This document shows, one piece after another, positions 1-9,986 of a DNA stretch of 64,000 bases. The stretch covers positions 806,001-870,000 of the forward strand of contig JARGXX010000025.1 of assembly GCA_030374765.1 (NCBI GenBank), read 5' to 3'. Source of the DNA: Agarophyton chilense. Its lineage: Eukaryota > Rhodophyta > Florideophyceae > Gracilariales > Gracilariaceae. Each line of letters starts with the position of its first letter. Within the stretch, counting starts at the first letter, position 1. The position numbers were made by a program, and so were the translations under genes. The notes beneath the pieces were generated by a model. It searched no databases. It saw nothing but the letters and a program-made list of their open reading frames with translations, and was not told the origin of the DNA.

Positions 1-592
1 ATTCAACCATTCATTGGTTGGATCGTGACCGTTGGAGCGAGGAAGCTGCCCCCGAGACCCAGATCCGCTTTTAGAATAGTCTCGTCTGCACCATGCATGG
101 TTTTCATTTCAATGCTTTCTTCTCTCAATCAACGCAGAATCGCCGCAAATGGAATGTTACCTGTCCTGCATGGTGGCCGAACTACGAGGTACCTCAATGG
201 TTGTGCATTCCGACTCCTCCCGTGTTGGCATTCTTCGGCAGCCATTGCGAACGAAAAAATAGGTACTATCATACCATTTGGTCTGTAGCTCTCGCGGATT
301 GGGCTTGTTTTTGCTCTTCTAGCTTTGAAAGCTTCTCGCGACGTAATTACCTGGGACAGCCGTTGTTCTGACCCTCGGAACACCAATTATTGTTTCTCAC
401 CGTTTGGTCGTATCTTTCGGCTTCCTCGCGGCACAGTGGATCTCATCCGACAGATTGGTTTGAATGAGATTCTCTTCGGTACGGAAAACACCGTTGCCCA
501 TCTGGAGACCTACCTACACATGTTGCTGTCGCATCCGTTGAGGGGTGACCAATGTTGGTAGGTTTGGGACTTTCAGAAGTTAGCCATCCCCA
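1..592. other. Unassigned sequence at window start
   Basis: Short overlapping open frames occur on both strands, none longer than about 90 codons and none with a recognisable motif. I see no LTR, retroelement domain, tRNA or tandem repeat here. It may be flank, or material separating gypsy-3 from its missing 3' LTR, but nothing in the sequence decides this. Confidence 0.5.
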
Positions 593-1399
593 GTGAGGCG
601 AATCGGGTATTTTCAGGCGAGGAACCCACTTGTAGATCCCCTCAGCCCTTCACACATAACTTTGAGACTCCAGAAGGTATCAACCTCGTCACTACGACCC
701 ACGCATCTGCTGGTTCAGCTGAGTTTTCTTCTATCCGCGTTCCCCCGTGTTCCCCGTGCGGTTCGAAATCTTTCTTCTGGGCCTGCACAATCCCTATTGG
801 GGAATCCTACTACAGCTGGAGATAGTGGGCCTGTTACGACTCCTGTCATTAGTGGTGCACATATGAGAATCCAGCGCGTGTGTGTCTCTCGTCTCAACCG
901 TTCCGATACGAGCTCCCTCCCGGAAGGTCTTGCGCTCTTGGAGCAGCTCATTCCTCGTCACGCGCACTATATAGCCGCAATCAACCAGACCGTTTCCTTT
1001 TGTATTCGGTTTCTGGCCGAAATGTATCAGGCGGTCACGCATCACGTCGCGGATCTCAGCACCACTGTGGAGCAAGCAGGCACTTCGAGCGATCCCCTCA
1101 TGGGCACCACTATTAGTGTTCTGTTGGCTTCCGCCAACAATTACCCTGTGGGTATATTGCCGATGCCCATGCCTGGTTCTTGGTCTTACACTGCTCCTTC
1201 TTTCCTTTCGGGTATCTCTTCAGGTCTGCCGCGGTTGCCTCCGACTCCTCAGGGTTCTGCTTCACATTGGTCTAGTGCGGGTTCACAGTCTCACACTCCG
1301 AACCTTCTTGGCACTGGTCCCGGGCCTTCTGGAGGACTTTCAACCGTTCATGGTGTGAATCCCTTCCTTAAGGAGCCTTGGTTGATTTTTTTTATTTAG
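593..1399 (+). CDS. Unrecognised 268-codon open frame
   Basis: The frame opens with GTG at 593, after an in-frame TAG at 581, and ends with TAG at 1397. The first in-frame ATG is much further in, near 863. The product would have a middle part that looks helical (about residues 110-165) and a C-terminal third rich in Pro, Ser and Gly. I recognise no domain, zinc knuckle, protease or polymerase motif, signal peptide or clear membrane segment. Its neighbour on the right is the decayed minus-strand gypsy-3. It could be a fragment of a real gene, part of an older transposon, or a chance frame. The absence of an early ATG argues against an intact gene. Confidence 0.25.
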   Translation: MRRIGYFQARNPLVDPLSPSHITLRLQKVSTSSLRPTHLLVQLSFLLSAFPRVPRAVRNLSSGPAQSLLGNPTTAGDSGPVTTPVISGAHMRIQRVCVSRLNRSDTSSLPEGLALLEQLIPRHAHYIAAINQTVSFCIRFLAEMYQAVTHHVADLSTTVEQAGTSSDPLMGTTISVLLASANNYPVGILPMPMPGSWSYTAPSFLSGISSGLPRLPPTPQGSASHWSSAGSQSHTPNLLGTGPGPSGGLSTVHGVNPFLKEPWLIFFI

Positions 1400-1840
1400 T
1401 GTGGCTTGCAATAAATTTGTGATCTCTTCTTGACTGTAAGTTTTCACTGTCTTTTGCACCGAGAAATCGCGAAGCTAATGAATCCACTCTCTCTCCTTTG
1501 CAGAATGTACCAGTGTAGGTTTTTCTCCATCGGTTGGTGGGAGTTCGTTGCGCCTGCGCCAGTACGGTAATCCGAAGTTTTGTGGTATATGGTGAAGAGG
1601 TTTCAATGTGTCATCTTCAGGGCCATGGCCATACCATCGTATAGAGTAACGAAGACCCTCTGTTATTTGTTTGTGGCCTAAAATTGTGTTGATCGCGCAC
1701 TCGGAGGCCGGGACCTCAGGGTGTCCGCTTGATTGAGACTGGGAGCACTGTTCTTGGGCTCCCTGGGTTTTGGTAGTGGCTGGATTCTTCCCCAGGTCTT
1801 CCGATTGAAAGTTTCCCCTACCATTTGGTGAATTTGATTC
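1400..1840. other. Non-coding stretch, nothing recognised
   Basis: No open frame of note. A GTAAGT at about 1435 and a TTTGCAG ending at about 1502 look like a 68-base intron, but the flanking frames are closed by stops, so I do not call one. The 3' LTR of minus-strand gypsy-3 would be expected here. I found no copy of its presumed 5' LTR sequence (from 8381) in this stretch. Confidence 0.4.
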
Positions 1841-2900
1841 CTATGCCCGGGGTGTCGTGCTAACGGTTAAGTCCGTTGTAACTTCACGTACACCTTGCGA
1901 GAATTGGTGAAGTATTGGAGAAAGAACTGGTGCAGTTCGAGTTGCTCCAGTTGCTGATCGAGATGGAGGTTCATGTTCCACTTTGATGCCCTCAGGGCCG
2001 TCCTGGAGACCACTAGGCGCCATAGTACGACCTTCACTAGTGTCTATTGAGACCGGGTCTACCGATAGGTGTTTTCGAGTCCATCCATTCGAACCGTAAC
2101 GGTGTGCTCATTCGCTGATGTTACCTTATATGGTCGTGTAGGCTTTGTGAGTAGCTTCGATTTGATATCTGTATCATTGCGAACATCGTCTTTTTCTTCG
2201 AATGGTGTCGGTCTCGATCCACTGGGAGGGATTTCAGTGAAGGCATAATCCTCAGTTTTCATCTTTGTAAAACTCTTCCCCCCTTGGTCGTAGTAAGCTG
2301 TATAACGCTTCTGGGCTACCGCCAATTTGGCATTGGCTTCCTTTAATGTTGTTCTAAGCTTGTGGAGTACAATCTTCCTGACCTGAGAGGGGGTAATTGT
2401 AGCGGCCGCTTGGTAGTTCTCGGGTCCTGGTTGAAGGACAATATCATGATGTGTACGGAAGAGGACCAAGACGAAGGGATTTTTCTGCGAAGATCTGTGT
2501 ACCTGAGGGTTGTGGGCATATATTAGTGGCTGTACAAATCAGCCCACCCAGTTTGTTGCTCTTCTACATAGTGTCGTAGTCCGGTCACGAGGGTTTTGAT
2601 GAAGCGTTCCACTTGGCCGTTCGTCTGCGGATGTTACGCCATGGTAAGGTAGTGCTTCAACCTAAGCATAGTACATACTGCTACAAAGAAGTTAATTGCT
2701 AAGTTCGAACCATTGTCGGTTAGTAGGTACGTTGGGGCATCGTACGAGTATACCCAATTATTCAGGAAGGCTCTTGCCAAGACCGTTGAGTTTGTGCCCT
2801 TCAAGGGTTTGGCCCTTTTGAGTTTGAAGAACCGATCGGTGATGACCACCACGAATCGGTAACTCTCTGCGGATTTGGGCAGTCTGCCCAGGATGTCGAT
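1841..2900 (-). pseudogene. Gypsy-3 integrase remnant
   Basis: The frame at 2852-2634 carries the integrase core: a VVITDRFFKL start, then LLTDNGSNL with the second catalytic Asp. After a frame break, 2469-2059 encodes the C-terminal part, with a lysine-rich helix and a segment resembling the gypsy integrase tail (RPYKVTSANEHTVTVRMDG). A further open piece at 2023-1841 is probably the extreme C terminus. The catalytic Glu region between the two main pieces is lost to frameshift. Integrase would insert the cDNA into the host chromosome; this copy cannot. The neighbouring part of the same pol lies at 3400-4775. Confidence 0.7.
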
Positions 2901-3399
2901 ATCTACAAAATAGAAAGGCCCAGCAGCTCGGAAAAAGCTTCAGGTACTTCCTGTGCTTTCATAAACCACCTTGGGTCTTTACACAAGAAGCGCAGCGAGC
3001 CACATAGGTGTAGATTTCGTGGGCCATGAAGGCCCAGTAGAACTGTTTCCTCAAGATATAATATAACCGTCTGGCTTCTGAATGACCTACCAGCCTTGAG
3101 TAATGCCCTAAAAACAATATCTTCGGGCGTAGAGACTGATGTATAACCTTTTGAAGTGCTCAGTCCGAGGTAGAACGACGCACTAGGTAACCTTCATGGT
3201 CTATATCGATATGCGATCTTTTCATGTCAATTTGTCTGCTCAATGTTCTGCAGGAGGTGTCCGTAGTTTGCGCTCGCAAGAATTCCTCTCGGGTTATGGG
3301 TGTATCCCCTACTTCTCCGATGGCGCCTACCATTTCAGGTGATTGCTTTTCAGATGATTCTTCCCTCCGTCTTTCTTCATCATCCCATATTTTTTTCGT

Positions 3400-4775
3400 T
3401 TGTCCTTACCATTCGGTTTTGCCAACTAAATCGTGAAGAATGGTATATCATCTTCTACCATTTCGGTGTCCAGCCCATCGGTATTTCACCGGGACATCGC
3501 ATCAGCGATGTTATGTTTTCTACCAGGACGATATTGGACTTCATATTAAATCTCCGAGAGTCAAAGTCTCCATCGAGCTAACTGTCCGGAGGCCTCTGCC
3601 AGACCCAATATCCACTGTAAGGCTTCGTGATCCGTTCATACTGTAGAACCGGCACCACATATGTACAGTAGCAGCATCAACATGCTCCACACCACAGCGA
3701 GGCATTCTTTATCCGGGACGGAGTAGTTTTGTTCCGTCCGTGTGAGCAGTCGGCTCCAATAACCAATTGGTGTCTTTGATTCATCGTCCTGCTCCTGCAT
3801 GAGACAGCAACCAATCTGGTCGTATGAGGCATCAGTATCCAATGTGTACGGCTTCCCCGTCTTCATCAATTCCAATTTAGGAGGCAAAATCAGCGCTGCT
3901 TTCAAGAGATGGAAGTCGTCCAATTTGTCGCCTTTTAGAAATACAGACATTTCTGGTTGTCCATTTTGGAGAGGTCGGTTTAGAGGGTCTTCTATCTTTT
4001 CAAAGCCTTTGAGGAACCTGCTGTAGACGTCGCACACACCTACGAAGGAGATTGTCTTCGTTCGGGTTGAAGGGATTCTCGCTTCTTGTACCGCTCTGAG
4101 GTTTCGTTTCGCTACTTGGAGTTTTCCTGTGCTGATTGTGTGACCGAGAAAATCTACCTTCTGATATAAGAACATGCACTTTCTTAACTTCAGATTTACT
4201 CCCGCCTTTCTCAGGAGATCCAGTACGATCCGAACGCGCTCGTGGTGCCCCTTCATATTTTTGGAGTAGACCACCACGTCTTCTATATACACCAATGCGT
4301 TTGTTCACCTTACTTTCGACAGTATAATGTCAAGAGCCCATTTCATGGTTGCTAGTGCATTTCATAAACCAAAAGGCATCCGTCAGAGTGGTTATATACC
4401 AGCGTGACAGGGGAACGCGTTCTTATCTCTGTCCTTCTCGGGTATCTCTATTTGTCAATCACCACAGTTGGCATCCAATGTGGTGCATATATTTGCCTCC
4501 CATAGGGAACTGATACATTTATCTAATCTTAGTACCAGCTACGAGTATCTTACCGTAACGGCATTCAACTTCCAACAGTCGATACAGAACGGCATTCGGG
4601 TTTCTCTTCGTTTTTGCACAGGCACCACAAAGCCTGACAATTTCAAATTTGCGGGTTTAATCACACCTTCACGTAGCATTCTCTGCAAATCCTGTACTTC
4701 TATCTCACGGGCTATTGGACTGGCCCGGTATGTTTGCCGATGAATAGACGTGGCGCCTGGAGCTAAGTCCATGCG
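3400..4775 (-). pseudogene. Gypsy-3 reverse transcriptase and RNase H remnant
   Basis: The N-terminal RT part lies at 4772-4539 (FVVPVQKRRETRMPFCIDCWKLNAV, shortened here: VPVQK, CIDCWKLNAV; canonical gypsy RT has CVDYRKLN). The palm and connection lie at 4295-3636, starting with MVYIEDVVVYSKNM. The active-site box, normally YxDD, is YIED, so the first metal-binding Asp is lost. The same frame then has the FLGH and GCCLMQEQ segments, YWSR, and the RNase H start with KECLAVVW. The remainder of RNase H continues in broken frames to about 3400. This enzyme would copy element RNA into DNA; the box change and frame breaks make it inactive. Confidence 0.8.
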
Positions 4776-4811
4776 GTGTTGGGTTGTTTCTATCGCACCA
4801 ATTCGTCCTGA

Positions 4812-5828
4812 CTACAAGGTTTTGAACGGTTCGAGTAGGGAGAGTATATTTTTTCGGTTTCTTTCACCTTCAAGGCCTATGTTTACATTTTCTATCCAAT
4901 CCTTAACCTCATCGAATTGAATGGCTGTGTCGGTCTTCTCTTTGTTTTCGATGTTTTCCTTCACCTTTTGCTTTTTGTTCTTCCTCGCCTCCCCCTCCTT
5001 TTTTTTCACATCCACATGAGACCATGATGGTTTCATTGTAAAGATGTGACATGGCGCCAGGAGCGCCAAGCTAATAGCGGTATTTTTTGGGGGCTCTACA
5101 ATGTGGTTGCCGAATTTGCCGAGGTATACCTTGAACGGTTTGTTCTGTACATTCTCGACAATTCCATTTTCCATGAAGGCCGTGTTTTTATCCACCGACT
5201 TGGCATGGTTCTGAATGGAGACCATTCCTGGTCGCAAGGATGTGACTTGTACTACCATTTGGTGGGAAGGTGTAATGGATACCCAATAGGCTAACCGGAC
5301 CTTATTAGATATTCTACCTGTTGGTTTGTCTGCAATCTCTCTTCCGGTGTACTGTTTCTGGGGTTCTCTGGGCTTACCAATAGTGGCAATGCGTGTTCCA
5401 TCGTTGAAAAGTACCGTATGGGATCTGGGGAAAATACACAGGATATGGGGGTCGATAAACGATATCCCCATAATGCAGTCCGTTGCAAGTCGGTTGATCA
5501 AAATGAAGCGGACTGTTACCTTCAGGTTCTTAACTATGAACATAAGGTTAAGGTAACCACGGCCTTAAATAGTTCTATTGTTGGCATCCATAAGTGGGTT
5601 CGGCCATATGCATGGCAGAATAATGTCCAAAAACCTTGGTTGTAATAGTCTAGCATTCACCAGAATAGGCTCCGATCCTGTATCCAGGACGGTAACACAT
5701 GGAACCAAATGGTTAGTTGAAAATCCGAGGGTGATGCTTACCTTTTCGTTACTGTGTTTTAGGAAGCATATATTGACTGGGTCATCCATAATCTCTTCCT
5801 CTCCAGTGACCAATGGGTATTCATCCAT
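4812..5828 (-). pseudogene. Gypsy-3 aspartic protease and linker remnant
   Basis: The frame 5828-5565 contains VTVLDTGSEPILVNARLL, a retroviral-type aspartic protease box (D-T-G) followed by the usual hydrophobic segment. The next frame, 5543-4812, begins with MFIVKNLKVTVRFILINRLATDCIMG, shortened here to the IMG region typical of the second half of such proteases. It then runs into a charged Lys/Glu-rich linker before RT. The two pieces are separated by a frame break near 5555. The protease would cut the Gag-Pol polyprotein during particle maturation. It lies between gag and RT, as in other Ty3/gypsy elements. Confidence 0.65.
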
Positions 5829-5929
5829 ACATCAACCACATGGGATTGGAAGGCCTTCCCACTCGGGCCAGTTCAGGGTGGTCTACACTCCAGCCGGTTG
5901 GCATTTTCTGCCTCGTGCACGGGCTCAGC

Positions 5930-8314
5930 TTCCTAAGTTCCGTCCGTGACCAGATTGACATGTTCATGTGCCATAGAAAGCAAATCTGCGTTCCTCTCAG
6001 GGCGAGCCGCTGCGGGTTGGGTACAGAACACTTCCCGATGGTTCTGCTGCTGCACTCTTTGAAGCATGGGTCGTATCTCAGCAGCCACGCTGCTACACTG
6101 CGTCGCCAGATGGTGAGGAGAGAAACAAAACCAGCAAAGGAGGATGCCTGTTGTGGGGTTTCTTAAAACCATTGTGATTGGTTTTTGGCTGGAACATATT
6201 AGGTAATGTCATTTCCGTTCTATATACGGGTCGCGAAACAACTTGGTTAGCATATGGTACTGCAAAAACCGGATGGGGAGGGGCGGATACGATCCTTGAA
6301 GAACTCGACAGTGTTCTGACGATTTCCCAACAGGTACTGAACTCGACCAGTTGGAACTGGATAATGAATGTTCCCCGACCTGATAGATGTCGATCAGATG
6401 AATCGCTTGTCCATGAGTTGTGTGCCCTGTTGATGCGTCATCGGTCGAGGATGCTTCTTCGATACCGAAGACTGACTGTTTCGGTTTATCTTTTGTCTTT
6501 TTCGGTATGGTATCCATTATTTTTTTTCCATTCGTAGGGTATCTCTTAGGCCCTGTGCATAATGCGCCAGTGCGTTGTAATCCACCTTAAGGTTTGTACG
6601 CAGGTAATTCCTTACCTGCGCCCTTATTGGGTTGTCAATGATATCAGCAAACATTGAATTTAACCGCGTGGTAGTAATAACGCTACCGCATCGGGAAGCC
6701 GTCGCCTAGAGCGAGCGTGCATAATCCAATTCGGCTGGTCCTGTTCTTTGACGGTGTGTGAGCACCTCATAGTAGGCCTCCTGAATCACCTCATCAGTTG
6801 CATAGGTTGCCGAGAGAATGTTCATCACCTGTGGGTATTTAGTCAGCATTTCTGTCTGTTCATCATCCACCGCCATGGTACTGCCCTGTAAGCGGCTTTG
6901 TAACATGTTGACGGCCTGATTTTTAAGGTGACACTAAAACGACAACATCGCGGCACCTTCTGAGAACCCATTTTGGTCACATGCTATCTTGAACCTATGA
7001 AGGAGTGGATGATAGCGATGGGGTCATTTCCAGAAAAACGGGTATCCTCCACATGGAAGCTAATCTTCTGGTGATGCTTTGTTATCTTCTGATAGACCTC
7101 TTCCATATACCATATGCTCAGAGTTCTTGTTCTCTAACCTAAAGGTGTGGTAGTCCACCGCCTTTGTAAAAAGGTCGTTTAACGGAACGATCACCTGTAG
7201 GTCGAGATCGTGGTCGAAATCTTACTCCGACGAGTCATACCGTTTGGTCTTCCCCTTGCTGTTGTTTTCTTCCTTCGTAAGATGGGAATCCTTTCTGAGT
7301 TTCCGTGAACCTCTTTGGTTGTCATCCGTTGACCAATCTGATTTGGTTTCCGATCTCAAAGAGTCAGGGTCCGACCGATGCTCCTTTCTCTTTGACTTTT
7401 TGGTTTTCTTCTTCTTCTTACCAGATGGTCGTCAGTGTCGCTTCCCTGTCGAGCTCGAAGACCCATCTTAACCGTTAGGTTCTCTGCCAGTGGTTCCTTG
7501 TGCAGCTCCACCAACAGGTTTCGGTAGGAAATAATTCCCTGGGCAATCAATAGCCAGAGGCTCTACCTTTCTCCGAACTCGGTCGTGCGGCTTCTCAATA
7601 GTTTGCGAAATCGTCTGTTTTTTCGGGATGCCAGTTTAAGTGCTAGTTATGCCAATTTTAGGCTTGTTAGGTGCTAGTTTTTTTTAATGTTTATCCCGTG
7701 AATTTATCCATCATTTTTATTTCATATTTGTACTAGTCATCAAAAAATACATGCTTCACGTGCTAGTTTAATTATCGAAAATGCTAGTCGGTAAAATAAA
7801 AATTTCAAACTAGCATTATTGAATGTTAAACTAGCACATAAAACGAGTATTTCTTGATGATTAAGACTACTGTAGAAAAAATGTTGGCTCAATTCAATGG
7901 ATAGCCTAGCACTAAACTAGTTTTCCGATAACACAGTCGATTGGAATGTTGGTTTGGAGACCACCGAAAACACCATGAGGTTTCTGAAAAGCTTGGGCCT
8001 CCACCTTGACGGTGCTTGCTTCCGCCCCTACTTCGGATCGACAAACTCCATGATTATATAAGAATATCGTCCACCAATAAGTCGAGTTGTATTCTTACCT
8101 CGTTCTCGAGGTAGTTGATGATAAATACTGGCACACGGTCCATCACTTCCTGATAGGCCCATTCAACCACCACACGGGTAATTGCATCGATATAAAGATG
8201 GAGACAAGGGGTTTCTTCCTTTTGTCTAACCAGATTGGTATGTCGGACTTCTGTCGAGGGACCTCCTGTCTCTCGACCTGCTGTATCGACCTGAGTGGTT
8301 CTCAGCTTCCACAA
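5930..8314 (-). pseudogene. Gypsy-3 gag remnant with zinc knuckle
   Basis: The C-terminal piece (6172-5933) carries CWFCFSPHHLATQC, a CX2CX4HX4C nucleic-acid-binding knuckle. Upstream, 6517-6209 and 6906-6706 are fragments of the capsid region; the latter has the Glu/Ala-rich helical run ending ELDYARSL, seen in gypsy Gag proteins. Weak, charged frames at 7550-7356 and 8314-8054 probably belong to the matrix end, but I recognise no domain in them. The reading frame changes several times, and an AT-rich foldback insertion (7631-7921) interrupts the gene. Gag would form the particle and bind element RNA. Confidence 0.6.
7631..7921. mobile_element. AT-rich foldback / MITE-like element
   Basis: This segment is much more AT-rich than its surroundings and carries repeated TGCTAGTTT motifs in both orientations. 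The core is a long imperfect inverted repeat: about 7738-7795 pairs with about 7802-7862 (TCATCAAAAAATAC against GTATTTCTTGATGA, and GTGCTAGTTTA against TAAACTAGCAC). The outer ends also match inversely: CAGTTTAAGTGCTAG near 7632 against CTAGCACTAAACTAG near 7906-7920. No open frame is present, so a non-autonomous DNA element is the best fit. A clear target duplication was not seen. Confidence 0.6.
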
Positions 8315-8380
8315 AAGTTCCTCCGAGTTGTCCAGGATTGATTTTGCAAGTCTTCCGCGTAAAGAAAGACCACCAAATGG

Positions 8381-8726
8381 TGCACTAGGCGCCCTAGTGA
8401 CGCGCCTTGGCGCCTTTTGTAATGATTAGTCTATTGAGGTAAACTAATGAGTTAGAAGTTGCTGTTTCACTTAATCTTTTACAAAACGGTACTGATTGAA
8501 CTCCAAATCTTTTGTTTTCATTTCAACCGTGGTGAACACCAATTTCTAAGTCAGGAGTCCAAAATGTGGTATAAACCAAAACGGTAGCGAGGGGTTGTAA
8601 GAACTCACGATTTTAGGGAGCATGCGATGGGCTCGATCTAGGAGGAAGAGATTGAGGATATTTGTAAGGTGTGGCAGCACCAGCCAATGAAGGCTACAGC
8701 ATGGACGGCGCGCCCCTGAGACCACG
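8381..8726. other. Possible remnant of gypsy-3 5' LTR
   Basis: If the CCATTTGGT motif on the minus strand marks the primer site, an LTR should begin at 8381 (TGCA on the plus strand, the complement of an LTR ending in CA) and run to the right. The stretch has a GGCGCC-rich start and no coding frame. No second copy was found, so the call rests on position only. Confidence 0.25.
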
Positions 8727-8987
8727 TTGTTAGAAGATGATGAACAGCGCACGAGGGTTCAGAAAACCGTAAAGACACTAAACTTCTCTTTATGGTCGAC
8801 TTTAGAAACCAAAAAGGTAAAAGTAGTCTATTTAGTGCTTGTCTTTACAATAGTGACAGGGGTTGCCATGCTTGGTGAAGATATATATCTCACTAGCCAC
8901 CCGAACTACTTTGCTGGCCTCGCCCCGTGGCTACAAGGAAGTGCCCTTGATATGTGCCGCCCTATCTACTTAGTCTTATTTAAATAA
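8727..8987 (+). CDS. Short ORF with one membrane segment, possible gene fragment
   Basis: The open frame starts with TTG at 8727 (an in-frame stop lies about ten codons earlier) and ends with TAA. The predicted peptide has a charged N terminus, a hydrophobic run of about 17 residues near positions 33-50 that could span a membrane, and a Pro/Leu-rich end. The composition reads like real protein, not a shadow frame, but there is no ATG start and I do not recognise the family. It lies between the presumed gypsy-3 LTR and the gypsy-1 LTR and is unrelated to either. It may be an exon or a remnant of a host membrane-protein gene. Confidence 0.3.
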   Translation: MLEDDEQRTRVQKTVKTLNFSLWSTLETKKVKVVYLVLVFTIVTGVAMLGEDIYLTSHPNYFAGLAPWLQGSALDMCRPIYLVLFK

Positions 8988-9151
8988 TACTGAATTAACA
9001 AAAAGATATATTTTTTGCTATCTAAATCACTGTAGTACACAGCGCATGCCGGCAACCATCCAGGCCCACCTCGTGGCCAAACCAACTCATCGATGTAGCT
9101 AACTATACAGCAGTTCCGAGGAGTTTTTGAAAGATCTTCTGGCTAGTAGAC
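8988..9151. other. Short unassigned gap
   Basis: No gene or repeat seen. It ends at the TGTAGTATTCTACTACT start of the gypsy-1 LTR. Confidence 0.5.
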
Positions 9152-9975
9152 TGTAGTATTCTACTACTGTACGATGATACTCATAGGTGAGTGCAACAGC
9201 TAGGATTAAGTTATGAAGCGGCATCGCGCAGATAGCTAGCGAGGTGGTATGTTTCACGTGGGATCTCAGTCTGCGACGGTGTTTCCGATTCGACCCTTTG
9301 TAGTGAAATACCGGATTTGAAAAGGCGCATTTAGTGGAAAGCCACGTCACAACCAAGTCTACCCTTGGTAGACGGAAGCCCATTTAGAGCTAGCTATGCC
9401 CTACTGTAGAGGGGTTAATTGGCAAACCAAGTTTATATCTAGATATTATTATGTGCGGCGCTCACCCCTGTGCTCAATATAGATGGGACAGAGGGGAGCG
9501 CCGACTCCAAAGTAAAGGAGACAACAACGGGTTTACAAACTATCATGTTCCTTGTTCAGGATCCCTTAGCCGGAGATCCGGACGAGCTACAACAATTAGT
9601 TATTCGTTCCATAGTACCAACCACTTTCATTGGCGAGTGGGGCCTTACAACCCCCATTCTAGCTCGCTAGTGTTGTGCTCTGCCAGATCTTCCCCTTAGC
9701 CGCAAGCACCCATTCGGCAATCCCGAACACTGTCGAAGGTGTCTGCTCTCTCTGTTAGAGCGGATACTACAAACGGTCTCCCGACTTAAAAACACTGTGG
9801 TAGGCTACTCCAAATATTTCGTAGTTAAAACGTGGAATCGATACCGATATTTAATTAGAGTGGAACACAATCTCGTAAACGGTTTCCAAACACATGCAGC
9901 TATTACGGAGTTCCGTAGTTAACTATGCTGTCGTATTCAATTGAAGACCTCAATTATTTCGTCTTCAAACATTGG
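9152..9975 (+). repeat. Gypsy-1 5' LTR
   Basis: It begins TGTAGTATTCTACTACT, matching the start of the LTR at 16277 (TGTATTATTCTACTACT), and precedes the gypsy-1 gag directly. It shares further blocks with that LTR, including a hairpin (9457-9502) and the following GACTCCAAAGTAAAGGAGACAA (one base differs in the second LTR; quoted in part: GACTCCAA, AAAGGAGACAA). The right edge is uncertain because no exact terminal CA plus primer site could be fixed. Confidence 0.65.
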
Positions 9976-9986
9976 ATGTGTTCGGA

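Larger units (their letters stand above)
1841..8381 (-). mobile_element. Gypsy-3: decayed Ty3/gypsy LTR retrotransposon
   Basis: Read on the minus strand, the order is gag (about 8314 down to 5930), aspartic protease (about 5830-5560), RT and RNase H (about 4775-3400) and integrase (about 2850-1841), which is the Ty3/gypsy order. Every domain is broken by stops or frameshifts, so the element is dead. It is a different, more diverged lineage from gypsy-1 and gypsy-2. A foldback element sits inside the gag part. A primer-site-like CCATTTGGT on the minus strand near 8372-8380 suggests that the 5' LTR began at about 8381 and ran rightwards. No 3' LTR was found on the left, so the boundaries are approximate. 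Confidence 0.8.

Noticed and set aside
1435-1502. GTAAGT...TTTGCAG resembling a 68-base intron
   Set aside because: The frames on both sides contain stops and no exon can be built; splice-like strings of this kind occur by chance.
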